Origin: Lawsonibacter sp.
Lineage (GTDB): Bacteria; Bacillota; Clostridia; Oscillospirales; Oscillospiraceae
Direction of reading: 5' to 3'
Assembly: GCA_022791995.1 (NCBI GenBank)
Contig: JAAWAD010000014.1
Span: 1-64,000, forward strand
Length of the DNA: 64,000 nucleotides
Of the stretch, positions 17,113 through 25,779 are shown piece after piece. The stretch's first letter is position 1. Every line of letters starts with the position of its first letter. The notes beneath the pieces are model-generated. The model was given only the letters and a program-made list of their open reading frames with translations, was not told the origin of the DNA and ran no database searches. A program made the translations under genes and the position numbers.

Positions 17113-17448
17113 CTACAGGCACATAGGCAGACTTGAGGACAGGATTGCAAGCATCTGCGCGGTACAGGGCTTCTGTGCCAGCGGTCTGCGGGCCAGCTGT
17201 TCCAGCAGAGGCCGGTTTTCACGCCAGATGACGCTGTTCACCGTCCGAATGTTGCGCTCCACTGCCTTCCAGTTTGTTCCATATTGTCTTGCCACTTCCG
17301 GGTACAAGCATTTTGTCACCAGAAGAAGCCGGTCTGGATGCTCTGCGCACAACGATACCGCATAGCCTGTGTGGAAAAAGCCAGTGTAATTTGCCGTTAC
17401 GCCAAGCTGGTTCAACAGATCATATGCTTGCGCAAGCATATCGTTCAT
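17113..17448 (-). CDS. Orphan Spo0A C-terminal-domain protein
   Basis: The product is 111 aa. It resembles the DNA-binding effector domain of Spo0A: LGVTANYTGFFHTGYAVSL, LLLVTKCLYPEVARQYGTNWKAVERNIRTV with the HTH recognition helix, then W..N..LLEQLA. There is no receiver domain, so it cannot be a phosphorelay output in the usual way. Its start overlaps the stop of the upstream XRE gene by 4 bases (ATGA), so the two are made together. A role as a small DNA-binding partner or competitor of Spo0A is an inference. Confidence 0.75.
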   Translation of the reverse strand: MNDMLAQAYDLLNQLGVTANYTGFFHTGYAVSLCAEHPDRLLLVTKCLYPEVARQYGTNWKAVERNIRTVNSVIWRENRPLLEQLARRPLAQKPCTAQMLAILSSSLPMCL

Positions 17449-17660
17449 CGTTCCTCCACTTCTAACAGCTCAGAAACTGTTATCCCCATACATGCTGCAA
17501 TCTTCTGCATTGTGCTTAAGGTTGGATTTGCGCTTTCCCGTTCAATCAAGCTGAGCTCTTCCAAGCTGATCCCGATTTCCCCGGATAGTTCAAATTGGCT
17601 TTTCTTTGTTTTCTTGCGATATGCTTTTACTCGCTTTGCTAATGCACTTAGCTCCGGCAT
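17445..17660 (-). CDS. XRE-family transcriptional regulator
   Basis: The product is 71 aa, almost entirely one helix-turn-helix domain: RVKAYRKKTKKSQFELSGEIGISLEELSLIE followed by P.LSTMQKIAACMGITVSELL. It is the first gene of a two-gene unit with the Spo0A-C protein. The promoter lies directly upstream, and an inverted repeat flanks the -10 and covers the start codon, so the protein probably represses its own operon. Confidence 0.88.
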   Translation of the reverse strand: MPELSALAKRVKAYRKKTKKSQFELSGEIGISLEELSLIERESANPTLSTMQKIAACMGITVSELLEVEER

Positions 17661-17702
17661 TTTTTGTACCCCTTTTATAGAGTAGTATACAAAAAATGTC
17701 GA
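17659..17702 (-). promoter_or_regulatory. Promoter and putative autoregulatory operator of the XRE/Spo0A-C pair
   Basis: On the minus strand, TCGACA (17702-17697) and TATAAA (17679-17674) are 17 bp apart. A perfect 10-bp inverted repeat, ATTTTTTGTA (17659-17668) and TACAAAAAAT (17688-17697), brackets the -10. The arm nearest the gene overlaps its start codon. Confidence 0.75.
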
Positions 17703-17866
17703 AAATTGCCACGGATTATCTTACGGATTTTGAAATCGTTTTCCCGTCCTGTACGGATGACGCTTTTCTCTTAGCCCCAATTCTTTTCCGTGTTCCCGCC
17801 CCCTGCGGGGGGGAATCACAAGTGTCGTTTTGCCTGGAGGAACACAAAAGCGAATTGAGAGTTCTC

Positions 17867-19885
17867 TTAAAGATTTTTGACAAACAGGCAGCGGATGGCG
17901 TTCAGTACCGCAAGAATCATCACACCTACATCTGCAAAAATGGCCAAGTACATATTGGCAATCCCTACAGCCCCCAAAATCAGACAGGCGAATTTGACGC
18001 CAAGGGCCATTGTGATGTTCTGATAGACGATGTGCAGGCACTTCCGGGAAATCTTGATGGCTTTGGCAATCTTCATAGGGTCGTCATCCATCAGAACGAT
18101 ATCCGCCGCTTCGATCGCGGCATCGGAGCCCATTGCGCCCATAGCGATGCCGATATCCGCTCTGGACAGCACAGGGGCGTCGTTGATACCGTCGCCCACA
18201 AAGGCCAGCTTTGCCTTACTGGTTTTCGTCTTCAAAAGCTCCTCTACCTTGGAGACCTTATCCGCCGGGAGCAGTTCGCTGTAAACCTTGTCGATGCCAA
18301 GGGAGACGGCTACCTGATCGGCCACTTTTTTTGCGTCGCCAGTGAGCATGACAGTCTCTTCCACACCTGCCGCTTTCAGAGAGGAAAGCGCAGCCTTGGA
18401 GTGGGGCTTCACAATATCGGAGATGACAATGTGTCCAGCATAGGCCCCGTTGATCGCCATATGGAGAATCGTACCGGTCTGATGGCAGTCGATATAGGAG
18501 ACGCCCAGACGCTGCATCAGCTTGTCGTTGCCCAATGCGACCTGGGTACCGTCCACCTTGGCAATTATACCGTTGCCGCTGAGCTCTTGAATGTCGCTGA
18601 CGCGGGTGCGGTCCAGCTCTTTGCCATAGGCCCGCTGCAAGCTCTTACTGATGGGATGAGAGGAGGCGCTCTCCGCCAGGGCCGCGTATTCGATGAGCTT
18701 GGCATCCTCCAGTGCGTTGTAGTGGATGCCGTTCACGTCAAAAATACCCTGGGTCAAAGTTCCGGTCTTATCGAAGACCACCACCTTGGTCTGAGAGAGA
18801 ATTTCCAGGTAGTTAGAACCTTTGACTAGGACACCCTCCTGGCTGGCTCCGCCAATCCCGGCGAAGAAGCTGAGGGGGATGCTGATAACCAGCGCGCAGG
18901 GGCAGCTGATGACCAGGAAGGTCAATGCCCGGTAAATCCAGGTTCCCCAGTCGGCGGGCAGGCCGATGGCCAGCATACGGATGAGAGGCGGCAGGATAGC
19001 CAGCGCCAGGGCGCTGTAACAGACAGCTGGTGTGTAGATTTTCGCAAACCTGGAAATGAAGTCCTCCGACTTGGATTTGCGGGAGCTGGCGTTCTCCACC
19101 AGGTCCAGAATTTTGGATACCGTGGATTCTTCGAACGCCTTTGTCGTCTGGATTTTCAGCACGCCGGTCATATTGATACAGCCGCTGATAATCTCGTTTC
19201 CCGCCTTGGCCTCGCGGGGCAGACTCTCGCCGGTCAGGGCGCTGGTGTTCAGACTGGAGCTGCCCTCCACAATGATGCCGTCAATGGGGACCTTCTCGCC
19301 GGGCTGTACCACAATCACGCTGCCAATTCCCACTTCATCTGGGTCAACCTGTTCCAGCTTGCCGCCCCGCTCCACGTTGGCGTAATCGGGGCGGATGTCC
19401 ATCAGGTCACTGATGTTGCGGCGGCTCCGGCCCACGGCATAGCCCTGGAACCACTCGCCTATCTGGTAAAACAGCATAACGGCAATGGCTTCCAGATAGT
19501 CGCCGTTCTCATAGATGGCCAGGGCCATTGCGCCCACCGTAGCAACTGCCATCAGGAAGTTTTCATCAAACACCTGCCTGTTGAGGATGCCCTGAATGGC
19601 TTTCCGCAGGATGTCATAGCCGATGATGAAGTAATCAACCAGGTACAGGGCAAACCGAATCCAACGTTCTGCGGACGGGAACAGGTACCCATCGAGCTGG
19701 GCAAAGGTTTCCGCCGAAAGGAACTGGAGGCCCAGCAGCATGGCGGCGGCAATTAGGATACGCACCAGCATTGTCTTTTGCTTTTTGGTCATACCGCTGT
19801 CGGCGCGCGTACCAATGAAGAAACGCAGAATAACTGCGGTCAGGATCACTACAGTGAGCAATCCGTTAATGATAAGCTCTTGCAT
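17867..19885 (-). CDS. Heavy-metal P1B-type ATPase (Zn/Cd/Pb class)
   Basis: The product is 672 aa and exports soft metals from the cytosol. Markers are the TGES loop in ALTGESLP, the membrane metal-binding CPC in SCPCALVIS (about residue 328), the phosphorylation site DKTGTLT (about 370), the P1B-specific SSHPIS, and GDGINDAPVLSRAD (about 565). The CPC motif with downstream K/N residues fits the Zn/Cd class rather than Cu, but this is not certain. There is no N-terminal metal-binding domain; the separate HMA protein encoded just upstream on the same strand likely serves that role. The divergent ArsR suggests metal-induced expression. Confidence 0.93.
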   Translation of the reverse strand: MQELIINGLLTVVILTAVILRFFIGTRADSGMTKKQKTMLVRILIAAAMLLGLQFLSAETFAQLDGYLFPSAERWIRFALYLVDYFIIGYDILRKAIQGILNRQVFDENFLMAVATVGAMALAIYENGDYLEAIAVMLFYQIGEWFQGYAVGRSRRNISDLMDIRPDYANVERGGKLEQVDPDEVGIGSVIVVQPGEKVPIDGIIVEGSSSLNTSALTGESLPREAKAGNEIISGCINMTGVLKIQTTKAFEESTVSKILDLVENASSRKSKSEDFISRFAKIYTPAVCYSALALAILPPLIRMLAIGLPADWGTWIYRALTFLVISCPCALVISIPLSFFAGIGGASQEGVLVKGSNYLEILSQTKVVVFDKTGTLTQGIFDVNGIHYNALEDAKLIEYAALAESASSHPISKSLQRAYGKELDRTRVSDIQELSGNGIIAKVDGTQVALGNDKLMQRLGVSYIDCHQTGTILHMAINGAYAGHIVISDIVKPHSKAALSSLKAAGVEETVMLTGDAKKVADQVAVSLGIDKVYSELLPADKVSKVEELLKTKTSKAKLAFVGDGINDAPVLSRADIGIAMGAMGSDAAIEAADIVLMDDDPMKIAKAIKISRKCLHIVYQNITMALGVKFACLILGAVGIANMYLAIFADVGVMILAVLNAIRCLFVKNL

Positions 19886-19940
19886 AAAGAAGACTCCTTT
19901 TTATTCTGAATGAATTGTTTCTTTCTTTCCCTTTAAGAAG

Positions 19941-19978
19941 CCCCCCTCAAAAACAGCGGCCGCATGTTTTGAGGGGGG
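19941..19978 (-). other. Intercistronic hairpin between the HMA gene and the ATPase
   Basis: CCCCCCTCAAAA (19941-19952) is perfectly complementary to 19967-19978, and the loop itself is palindromic (GCGGCCGC). No U-tract follows on the minus strand, so it is more likely an mRNA processing or stability element, or a leaky terminator setting the HMA:ATPase ratio. Confidence 0.5.
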
Positions 19979-19986
19979 TATTCCGC

Positions 19987-20205
19987 TTACAGGAAAATCT
20001 CGCAGTCCGGCTCCACCTTTTTGCAGGCGGCCAGAACATCCTGCATGACGGTCGTTGGCTCCTGGCCCTCGGCGAACTCCACAATCATCTTCTGGGTCAT
20101 GAAGTTGACCGTGGCGGTATGCACGCCGGCGGTCTTACGGGCGGCGTCCTCCATCTGGTTGGCACAGTTGGCGCAGTCCACTTCGATTTTGTAGGTCTTT
20201 TTCAT
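19987..20205 (-). CDS. Small heavy-metal-associated (HMA) domain protein
   Basis: The product is 72 aa, a single ferredoxin-fold HMA domain. DCANCAN (Cys11 and Cys14) is the metal-binding CxxC, here without the preceding Met of copper chaperones. TATVNFMTQKMIVEF matches the second strand pair. It lies upstream of, and is co-directional with, the P-type ATPase that lacks its own HMA domain. It probably delivers or buffers the metal for that pump. The start follows GGAGGACTGCGGAT. Confidence 0.9.
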   Translation of the reverse strand: MKKTYKIEVDCANCANQMEDAARKTAGVHTATVNFMTQKMIVEFAEGQEPTTVMQDVLAACKKVEPDCEIFL

Positions 20206-20236
20206 ATCCGCAGTCCTCCATAAAATTTTTGGATTT

Positions 20237-20262
20237 GATAATTAAGCACTTGTTTAATTATC
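20237..20262. promoter_or_regulatory. ArsR/SmtB-type operator
   Basis: A perfect 9-bp inverted repeat GATAATTAA / TTAATTATC with an 8-base spacer. It sits in the divergent region between the HMA/ATPase genes and arsR and overlaps the -35 of the arsR promoter, as expected for a metal-sensing repressor. Confidence 0.85.
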
Positions 20263-20278
20263 GTGGCTGTAGTATAAT
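20250..20278 (+). promoter_or_regulatory. Promoter of the arsR gene
   Basis: TTGTTT (20250-20255) and TATAAT (20273-20278) with a 17-bp spacer. The operator dyad overlaps the -35 box. Confidence 0.85.
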
Positions 20279-20378
20279 TGCTTCAGAAGCACAAGTCAAT
20301 GCCCTTGGCCTGTTCTTTTCTGAATGGGCGAAACATATTTCCGTTTGGGCGAAAGTAAAAAAGAGAGGAGCGTGCCCC

Positions 20379-20747
20379 ATGAACGAAATCAGGCTGCCTC
20401 ACCACCATGGAGAAGGAGAGGATATTGCACTGTTACAGGAGCAGCTGGATCGTGTAGACTATTTTCAAACGGTGGCTGAGGTCTTTAAACAGCTGGACGA
20501 TACCACCAGGATCCGAATTTTCTGGTTGTTGTGCCACTGTGAGGAGTGCGTTCTCAACATTTCGGCTATGATGAGGATGTCAAGCCCCGCCATATCGCAC
20601 CATCTCCGGCCACTGAAAAACAGCGGCCTGATTGTTAGCCGCCGAAAAGGGAAAGAGGTCTATTACCGTGCAGCGGACACAGAGCAGAGCCGCCTGCTTC
20701 ATCAGATGGTCAAGCGAATCATGGAAATCACCTGCCCAGAGCTGTGA
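20379..20747 (+). CDS. ArsR-family metal-responsive repressor
   Basis: ATG 20379 follows GAGAGGAG; the longer upstream frame has no ribosome site. The product is 122 aa with a winged HTH: VFKQLDDTTRIRIFWLL, then CHCEECVLNISAMMRMSSPAISHHLRPLKNSGLI, then the RRKGKEVYYRA wing. The cysteines in CHCEEC sit at the alpha-3 metal-binding position of ArsR/CadC proteins, and the N-terminus carries HHH. It is divergent from the HMA/ATPase pair and next to a matching operator, so it probably represses both directions until metal binds. Confidence 0.92.
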   Translation: MNEIRLPHHHGEGEDIALLQEQLDRVDYFQTVAEVFKQLDDTTRIRIFWLLCHCEECVLNISAMMRMSSPAISHHLRPLKNSGLIVSRRKGKEVYYRAADTEQSRLLHQMVKRIMEITCPEL

Positions 20748-20759
20748 GAGGTGTACGCA

Positions 20760-21686
20760 GTGAAGCATGAATTTCAACCGCTGCCTCCGGGCGGAAGGCG
20801 AGAGCGCATTCCGCTTTATGATGGCATCGAGTTGTCCTATGAGGACATTTCTTCGGATTCCTTTTCTGTAGAGCATGAGGCTTGGGAGCATATCATACAG
20901 ATCCGGTATTGCAGGGCCGGGCAGGTCGTGTGGAATATGAAAAGCGGCAATCGCATGTCCCTGAAAGCGGGAGATTTCTCTCTGCATACCATGTGTGTCT
21001 GCGCGGATTCCACAGTTCACGTTCCGGCGGGACGGTATCAGGGGCTTACCATCTCGGTTGATTTGCGGAAAGTATCGGCCTGCCCGCCCGAAGCGATCGC
21101 AGGAACGGGAATTTTTGAAGGGCTGCTGTGGGAAAAATTTCGATTGAAGAATGCGGCTGCATTTTTTGCAGGAAACCGGCAGACACAGAGCATCTTTGAT
21201 GCTTTTTACGACCAGCCAGAGGCGTTGAGGCGTTCCTATCAGCGTGTCATGACGTTGGAGCTGTTCCTGTACCTCGCCCGTGTGGAGGTGGAACCCCAGG
21301 CTTGCCTGACGGAATATTTGCCGGAACAGGTGCAGATGATCCAGGAGATCCATAACTGGCTTCTTCAGCACATGGACCAGAGGATCACGATTGGGGCGCT
21401 CTCAAAACAATATCTTGTCAATCCAACGACTTTGAAAGCGGCGTTTAAGGCAGTATACGGGACTTCGCTCGCTGCCCATATCAAAAAGCATCGCCTGGAG
21501 CGGGCAGCCCAACTGCTTCAGGAAACGGATATGTGCATCGCTGAGATTGCACAGGTGGTTGGGTATGACAGCCAGAGCAAATTTGCTGCGGCGTTCAAGG
21601 GTTCGTTTCAAATGTTGCCAAGAGAATACCGCAAGCAGGTATCAGAGGCAGGGAAGCTGCTGGGGGCAGACGGCAAATCCTATTGA
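20760..21686 (+). CDS. AraC-family transcriptional regulator
   Basis: The GTG start at 20760 lies 8 bases after GAGAGG; GTG 20751 is also in frame. The product is 308 aa. The C-terminal ~100 residues form the AraC double HTH: ITIGALSKQYLVNPTTLKAAFKAVYG, then RLERAAQLLQETDMCIAEIAQVVGY and a final FKGSFQMLPREYRK. The N-terminal part is a cupin-like sensor of unknown ligand. It is 12 bp downstream of arsR and likely co-transcribed, so it may act in the same metal response. The target genes are not visible. Confidence 0.88.
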   Translation: MKHEFQPLPPGGRRERIPLYDGIELSYEDISSDSFSVEHEAWEHIIQIRYCRAGQVVWNMKSGNRMSLKAGDFSLHTMCVCADSTVHVPAGRYQGLTISVDLRKVSACPPEAIAGTGIFEGLLWEKFRLKNAAAFFAGNRQTQSIFDAFYDQPEALRRSYQRVMTLELFLYLARVEVEPQACLTEYLPEQVQMIQEIHNWLLQHMDQRITIGALSKQYLVNPTTLKAAFKAVYGTSLAAHIKKHRLERAAQLLQETDMCIAEIAQVVGYDSQSKFAAAFKGSFQMLPREYRKQVSEAGKLLGADGKSY

Positions 21687-21763
21687 CAGGTTCAAAACCG
21701 TTTGCTACAATTTAATTCACAAATATTCTGATCGCCTGTCCCGGATGTGGATCTAGGATAAAA

Positions 21764-22599
21764 ATGCTGAAAGAGCATGAGGCCGAGCTGTCTGGCAGGG
21801 TGCGCTTTATGTTCCAGTCCGCAGAAGGGACCTTTGAGGGCGCGAAGGATATGCTGGCAAATGGGATACTGGAGGGGGTGGACCAGCCCTGGCCTACCAT
21901 GTTGGCCCTGGCAGGATACCGGTGGGTCTGTTTACGTACAACAGCGGCGGAACGATGATGTACTCGGTGGATGGCTTTCGGATTACGATTCACGGCCTGG
22001 GCGCCCACGGCGCCTATCCCCACAACGCGGTGGATCCCATTCACATCGGTGTTCACATTTACCTTGCCCTAGAGGCACTGATTGCACGGGAGTCGGACCC
22101 CAGCAAGGCCTGTGTGCTGACCATCGGTAATTTCTCTGCCGGCGCAGCGCCCAATATCATCCCGGACACCGCCGTTCTCCAGGGAACCCTGCGTACCAAC
22201 GACAGCGGAAGCCGCGAAAAGCTTGTGCGGCGGCTGGGGGAGGTAGTTCAGAAGACGGCGGAGACATTTGGCGGATCAGCAGAGATTGAAAACTAGCTGA
22301 GGTACCGCCGCTGGTCTGTGCGCCTGCTGTGGCGGAGGCAATGGCAGGCTATATGAAAGAACGGCTGATTCCTGGCCTGACATCTGTTCCCAATATGTCG
22401 GCCAGCGTGTCGGAGGACTTTGCGCTGATTGCGGAAAAGGTTCCCAGTGTATTTTATGTATCTTTCCGCAGGGTTTGCGGATGAGCGGGGGGATGCCCCT
22501 GCCCACAATCCAAAGGTGCGGTTCAATGAGGATGTCTGTCCAATCGGTTCGGCTTGTCTAGCACACTGTGCAGTCCGGTGGCTGGAAGAGAATCCGTGA
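21764..22599 (+). pseudogene. Decayed M20-family amidohydrolase (peptidase) gene
   Basis: Pieces of one protein lie in order but in different frames: MLKEHEAELSGRVRFMFQ..EGTFEGAKDM; then GTMMYSVDGFRITIHGLGAHGAYPHNAVDPIHI and NIIPDTAVLQGTLRTND, ending at a stop near 22294; then MSASVSEDFALIAEKVPSVFY; then GDAPAHNPKVRFNED to TGA at 22597. These match IAA-amino-acid-hydrolase/aminoacylase-type M20D enzymes. The N-terminal ~100 residues with the first metal ligands are missing, and at least two frameshifts and one stop interrupt the rest. It is non-functional. Confidence 0.88.
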
Positions 22600-22663
22600 A
22601 AAAGGGCTGCCCCGCCGCGGGTGGAGGGCGTGACCAGATTGATTGAAATTGAGGTGCATTGAT

Positions 22664-23515
22664 ATGGTGACAAAAGAGCAGATTCAGACCGCCTGCAAAC
22701 ACACAAGACTGCCTGCTGTCCGGATCTCCCCTGTGTCCAGCCAGACCCCGGGCCCCACAGACTGCAAATTTGGAGGAGACTACTATCTCCCCGCAGGGGC
22801 GAAAGCCCCAGAGATGGAGCTTTTGGCGCAGTTCAATTTTGCCCAGATTCCAAATCTGGATGGCTTTCCGAAAAGCGGTCTGCTGCAATTTTTCCTGAAC
22901 ACAGAGGAAGAGGTCTTTGATGGATTTCTTGATGAGGGATTCGCCTGGAGACAAGACGCAGGCTTTTTCAGAGTTGTCTATCATTCGGATATTCTGGTAG
23001 ACGCCTCCACGCAGGAGAGCGCTGTGCCGGAGCGCCGGTGCTCTCTGGAGTCCATCACCGGCGGCATGAGCTTCCAGCCTGTGGAGGAAATTGCGACGAT
23101 CTCACTGGGGGAGGAAGGCTTTCTGATTGATCTGGGCTTTGAAGAAATTGCGGGAGCAGTGGAGGCGGTTTTTCAGGTGGACGAGGAAATGGAAACTGAA
23201 GACAGTGAGGATGACGAAGCGACAGAGGGCTACGACCTCTCCAACTGCCCCGATGCGGACCAGTTCTGCCGGGACTTTGGCAACTGGGGCTTTAAGCTGG
23301 GGGGCCATCCTGCTCTGCGCCAGGGAGAGTTCCGCCTGGATGACGCAGCCTTTCAAGACTATACAACGCTGCTGTTCCAATATGACCTGACGGTTCCCAA
23401 CCCGGAGGATGGTATGGATTTGGAGAAGGATACGTTCTGCTTTTTCATGAAGCCCGAGGACTTGAGGGCCTGCCGTTTTGATGACATTTTGATGGTTTAT
23501 CACAACTGTTATTAA
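22664..23515 (+). CDS. DUF1963 (YwqG-like) protein
   Basis: The product is 283 aa. ATG 22664 is used; a TTG at 22643 is in frame but poorly placed. The pattern KFGGDYYLP, MELLAQFNFAQIPNL, GLLQFFLN and, near the end, LLFQYDL with FFMKPEDLRACRFDDILMVYHNCY is the DUF1963 signature found in YwqG. The role is unknown in general; such proteins are usually cytosolic and often neighbour unrelated genes. A terminator follows at 23588, so it forms a single-gene unit. Confidence 0.85.
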   Translation: MVTKEQIQTACKHTRLPAVRISPVSSQTPGPTDCKFGGDYYLPAGAKAPEMELLAQFNFAQIPNLDGFPKSGLLQFFLNTEEEVFDGFLDEGFAWRQDAGFFRVVYHSDILVDASTQESAVPERRCSLESITGGMSFQPVEEIATISLGEEGFLIDLGFEEIAGAVEAVFQVDEEMETEDSEDDEATEGYDLSNCPDADQFCRDFGNWGFKLGGHPALRQGEFRLDDAAFQDYTTLLFQYDLTVPNPEDGMDLEKDTFCFFMKPEDLRACRFDDILMVYHNCY

Positions 23516-23587
23516 GGCTTCTGTATTACAGCTTCAAACAACCTCTGATCGGGTTTACCGCCCTCTGCAAACGGCAACAAAAGGGAG

Positions 23588-23620
23588 ACAGCCAGCGGTG
23601 CAGCTGGCTGTTTCTTGTTC
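23588..23620 (+). terminator. Terminator after the DUF1963 gene
   Basis: ACAGCCAGC (23588-23596) and GCTGGCTGT (23603-23611) form a 9-bp stem with a 6-base loop, followed by TTCTTGTT. Confidence 0.85.
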
Positions 23621-23690
23621 GGTATGATAGAGAGGCTTTCAACGATGTGTAAACAAACTCGTTCCATCGGTTGTTTTATGTCTCACAATT

Positions 23691-24785
23691 CTATTTCCCG
23701 AAGTGTTCTGCGATCTGCTTCATTCTTTCGGACTGCGTTACCCGGAACGGACAGCGATTGTTGCAATGTCCGCAGTCCACACAGTCCGAAGCGTGTTTTT
23801 CCAGCTTGGTATAGTGGTCAGCCGCCATGGTATCCCCAACTCTGGAGAGGTCATAATATTTGTTGATCAGACCCACGTTCAAACCAGCGGGGCAGGGCTG
23901 ACAATGGTTGCAGTAGACACAGCTTCCGACGGCGTCCCGAGGGGTGAACGTGCCAAGAACGCCATAATCCCGTTCTTCCGGCGCAGCGTCAAAGAAGCCC
24001 AGCAGTTCTTTGACATCTTCCGCGTTTCGTATTCCTGGCAGCACCGTCAACACACCTGGTTTGTCCAAGGCGTACTGAATACACTGGTATTTGGTAAGCG
24101 CTCTTTTGAACGGGGAGGCCTTTGCGTCCAGAAGCTGGCCGCCGGAAAAGGGCTTCATGACGGAAACGCCCACCCCCTCTGCCTCACAGCGCCAGTAGAG
24201 GTTCATCCGCTCATCGGTGTTCCCGTTGGCAAAGTCGCCGTGATGGTAGTCGTATCCTGGATTGATCGAAAACATCAGCTGCTCGACAATTCCGGCATCC
24301 AGAACCAGGTTGGCCAGCTCCGGTGTATGAGTAGACAGACCGATGTGTCTGACAACACCCTGTCGCTTCATATCCAGCAGATAGTCCAGTACCCCATTGT
24401 TCCTGTAGCTTTTCCAGTCCTCTGCGGTATCCAGACAGTGGATAAAACCGTAATCCACATAGTCGGTGTGCAGACTGCGAAGCATCCAGTCGATCTGCCG
24501 CTTGATTTTCTCCAGATTGGTTGTCCACCCATATTCGCCTGTCTCATAATTTGCGCCGAAATGGACCTGATAGAGCATTTCCTTTCGCAAATCGGAGAAA
24601 GCGGTTCCATAGTATGCAAAGGCCTTCCCGCCGGCGGCAGCCAGATCCGCGTAGTTGACGCCATTTTTATGAGCGAGCAGCAGAGCCGCTACCGCTTCTT
24701 TTTCTGAGGTCTCTGCTATGTAGCTGGTTCCGAGGCCAATTACGCTGATTTGATCTCCGGTCTTTTTGTTCTGTCTATATTCCAT
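23691..24785 (-). CDS. Aldo/keto reductase with C-terminal iron-sulfur domain
   Basis: The product is 364 aa. The first ~270 residues are an AKR barrel: QISVIGLGTSYI, NYADLAAAGGKAFAYYG, SLHTDYVDYGFIHCLD and VRHIGLSTH. The usual catalytic Tyr-His surroundings are only partly kept. The end has two Cys clusters, CVYCNHCQPCP and CVDCGHCNNRCPF, enough for two 4Fe-4S centres. Such ferredoxin-like AKRs are common in anaerobes and of unknown substrate. The promoter upstream has the layout of MerR-controlled genes, so it is probably induced by a reactive or electrophilic signal. Confidence 0.9.
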   Translation of the reverse strand: MEYRQNKKTGDQISVIGLGTSYIAETSEKEAVAALLLAHKNGVNYADLAAAGGKAFAYYGTAFSDLRKEMLYQVHFGANYETGEYGWTTNLEKIKRQIDWMLRSLHTDYVDYGFIHCLDTAEDWKSYRNNGVLDYLLDMKRQGVVRHIGLSTHTPELANLVLDAGIVEQLMFSINPGYDYHHGDFANGNTDERMNLYWRCEAEGVGVSVMKPFSGGQLLDAKASPFKRALTKYQCIQYALDKPGVLTVLPGIRNAEDVKELLGFFDAAPEERDYGVLGTFTPRDAVGSCVYCNHCQPCPAGLNVGLINKYYDLSRVGDTMAADHYTKLEKHASDCVDCGHCNNRCPFRVTQSERMKQIAEHFGK

Positions 24786-24859
24786 GGTAAACTCCTCTCA
24801 TGAGATTTCTTAATTAGAGAAAAGACTGTCGATTGTCCAGTGCCTCCTTTTTCGGCTCT

Positions 24860-24890
24860 ATTATATTTCTTAAACCTAACTTTAAGTCAA
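24860..24890 (-). promoter_or_regulatory. MerR-type promoter/operator of the aldo/keto reductase
   Basis: On the minus strand, TTGACT (24890-24885) and TATAAT (24865-24860) are 19 bp apart, too long for normal SigA use. The spacer holds the dyad CTTAAA..TTTAAG (24869-24886). A 19-bp spacer with a central dyad is the hallmark of promoters that MerR-family activators twist into shape. No MerR gene is in the window. Confidence 0.75.
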
Positions 24891-25042
24891 GAGGGGGTGG
24901 AAAAATAAATGGATATCCTATGCACCGCACTTTTCTGCCAATGGTGCCCTTGCACGACGGCACATACGGGATAATGTCTATAACGAATGAGCATGTGGGA
25001 ACTGCCAGAAGAGGACAGTTCCAGAAATTTGACCAAAAGGGT

Positions 25043-25071
25043 TTGACAGGGCGGGGGGAATCGGGTAAACT
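25043..25071 (+). promoter_or_regulatory. Promoter of rex
   Basis: TTGACA (25043-25048), 17-bp spacer, TAAACT (25066-25071). The rest of the 24,786-25,119 gap shows nothing beyond this and the divergent promoter at 24860. Confidence 0.8.
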
Positions 25072-25119
25072 GAGGGTATCATAAGCCTATGCCTGTTCTC
25101 AAGGGAGGTGGGGTGCAGG

Positions 25120-25779
25120 ATGAAACGAAATGTAAAGGTTTCCTCGGCGGTGATCCGCCGTCTGCCCCGGTATTACCGCCAGCTTTCCGAGCTTCAGGAG
25201 GCAGGAACGATTCGTATTTCCTCCAGCGCCCTGGGGAAGTCCATGGGCCTGACCGCCTCCCAGATACGCCAGGATTTGTTCTGCTTTGGGGAATTCGGCC
25301 AGCAGGGCTATGGATATAAGGTGGACAGCCTGCGGGAAGAGATTGGGGAAATTTTAGGTATCAGCCGGGGGCATACTGTGGTGGTGCTGGGCACCGGCAA
25401 CCTGGGCCGGGCCATCATTGAGAACTTTCGCTTTTCCAGCAACGGGTTTCGTCTGCTGGCAGCCTTTGACATTGACCCGCACGTGGTAGGGACCCGGATT
25501 GCGGGGGTTCCCGTGTACCATGCAGATACCCTGGAGTCCTTTTTGCAGAAGAATCCCGCCAGTGTGGGGCTGTTGACTGTACCCATTGCCGCTGCCCAGG
25601 AGATGGGGGACCGGCTGGTCTCCACCGGGGTAAAGGGAATCTGGAACTTTACCAATTATGAGATTGCAGTGGACCCGGAACGGGTGGTCGTGGAGTCCGT
25701 CCACTTTTCCGACAGTCTGCTGGCGCTGAGCTATATGATCTCCCAGCGAGAGGAGAGGGAGGGAGAGGAGTCCGTATGA
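25120..25779 (+). CDS. rex: Redox-sensing transcriptional repressor Rex
   Basis: The product is 219 aa; ATG 25120 follows AAGGGAGGTG. Rex binds NADH or NAD+ and represses fermentation and respiration genes when NAD+ is high. The N-terminal winged helix has RLPRYYRQL and SSALGKSMGLTASQIRQDLFCFGEFGQQGYGY, both diagnostic. The Rossmann motif VVLGTGNLGRAI follows near residue 90. VPIAAAQEMGDRLV and the terminal swap helix complete the family length. The Rnf operon lies 1.7 kb downstream, a plausible target. The stop overlaps the next start (ATGA). Confidence 0.97.
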   Translation: MKRNVKVSSAVIRRLPRYYRQLSELQEAGTIRISSSALGKSMGLTASQIRQDLFCFGEFGQQGYGYKVDSLREEIGEILGISRGHTVVVLGTGNLGRAIIENFRFSSNGFRLLAAFDIDPHVVGTRIAGVPVYHADTLESFLQKNPASVGLLTVPIAAAQEMGDRLVSTGVKGIWNFTNYEIAVDPERVVVESVHFSDSLLALSYMISQREEREGEESV

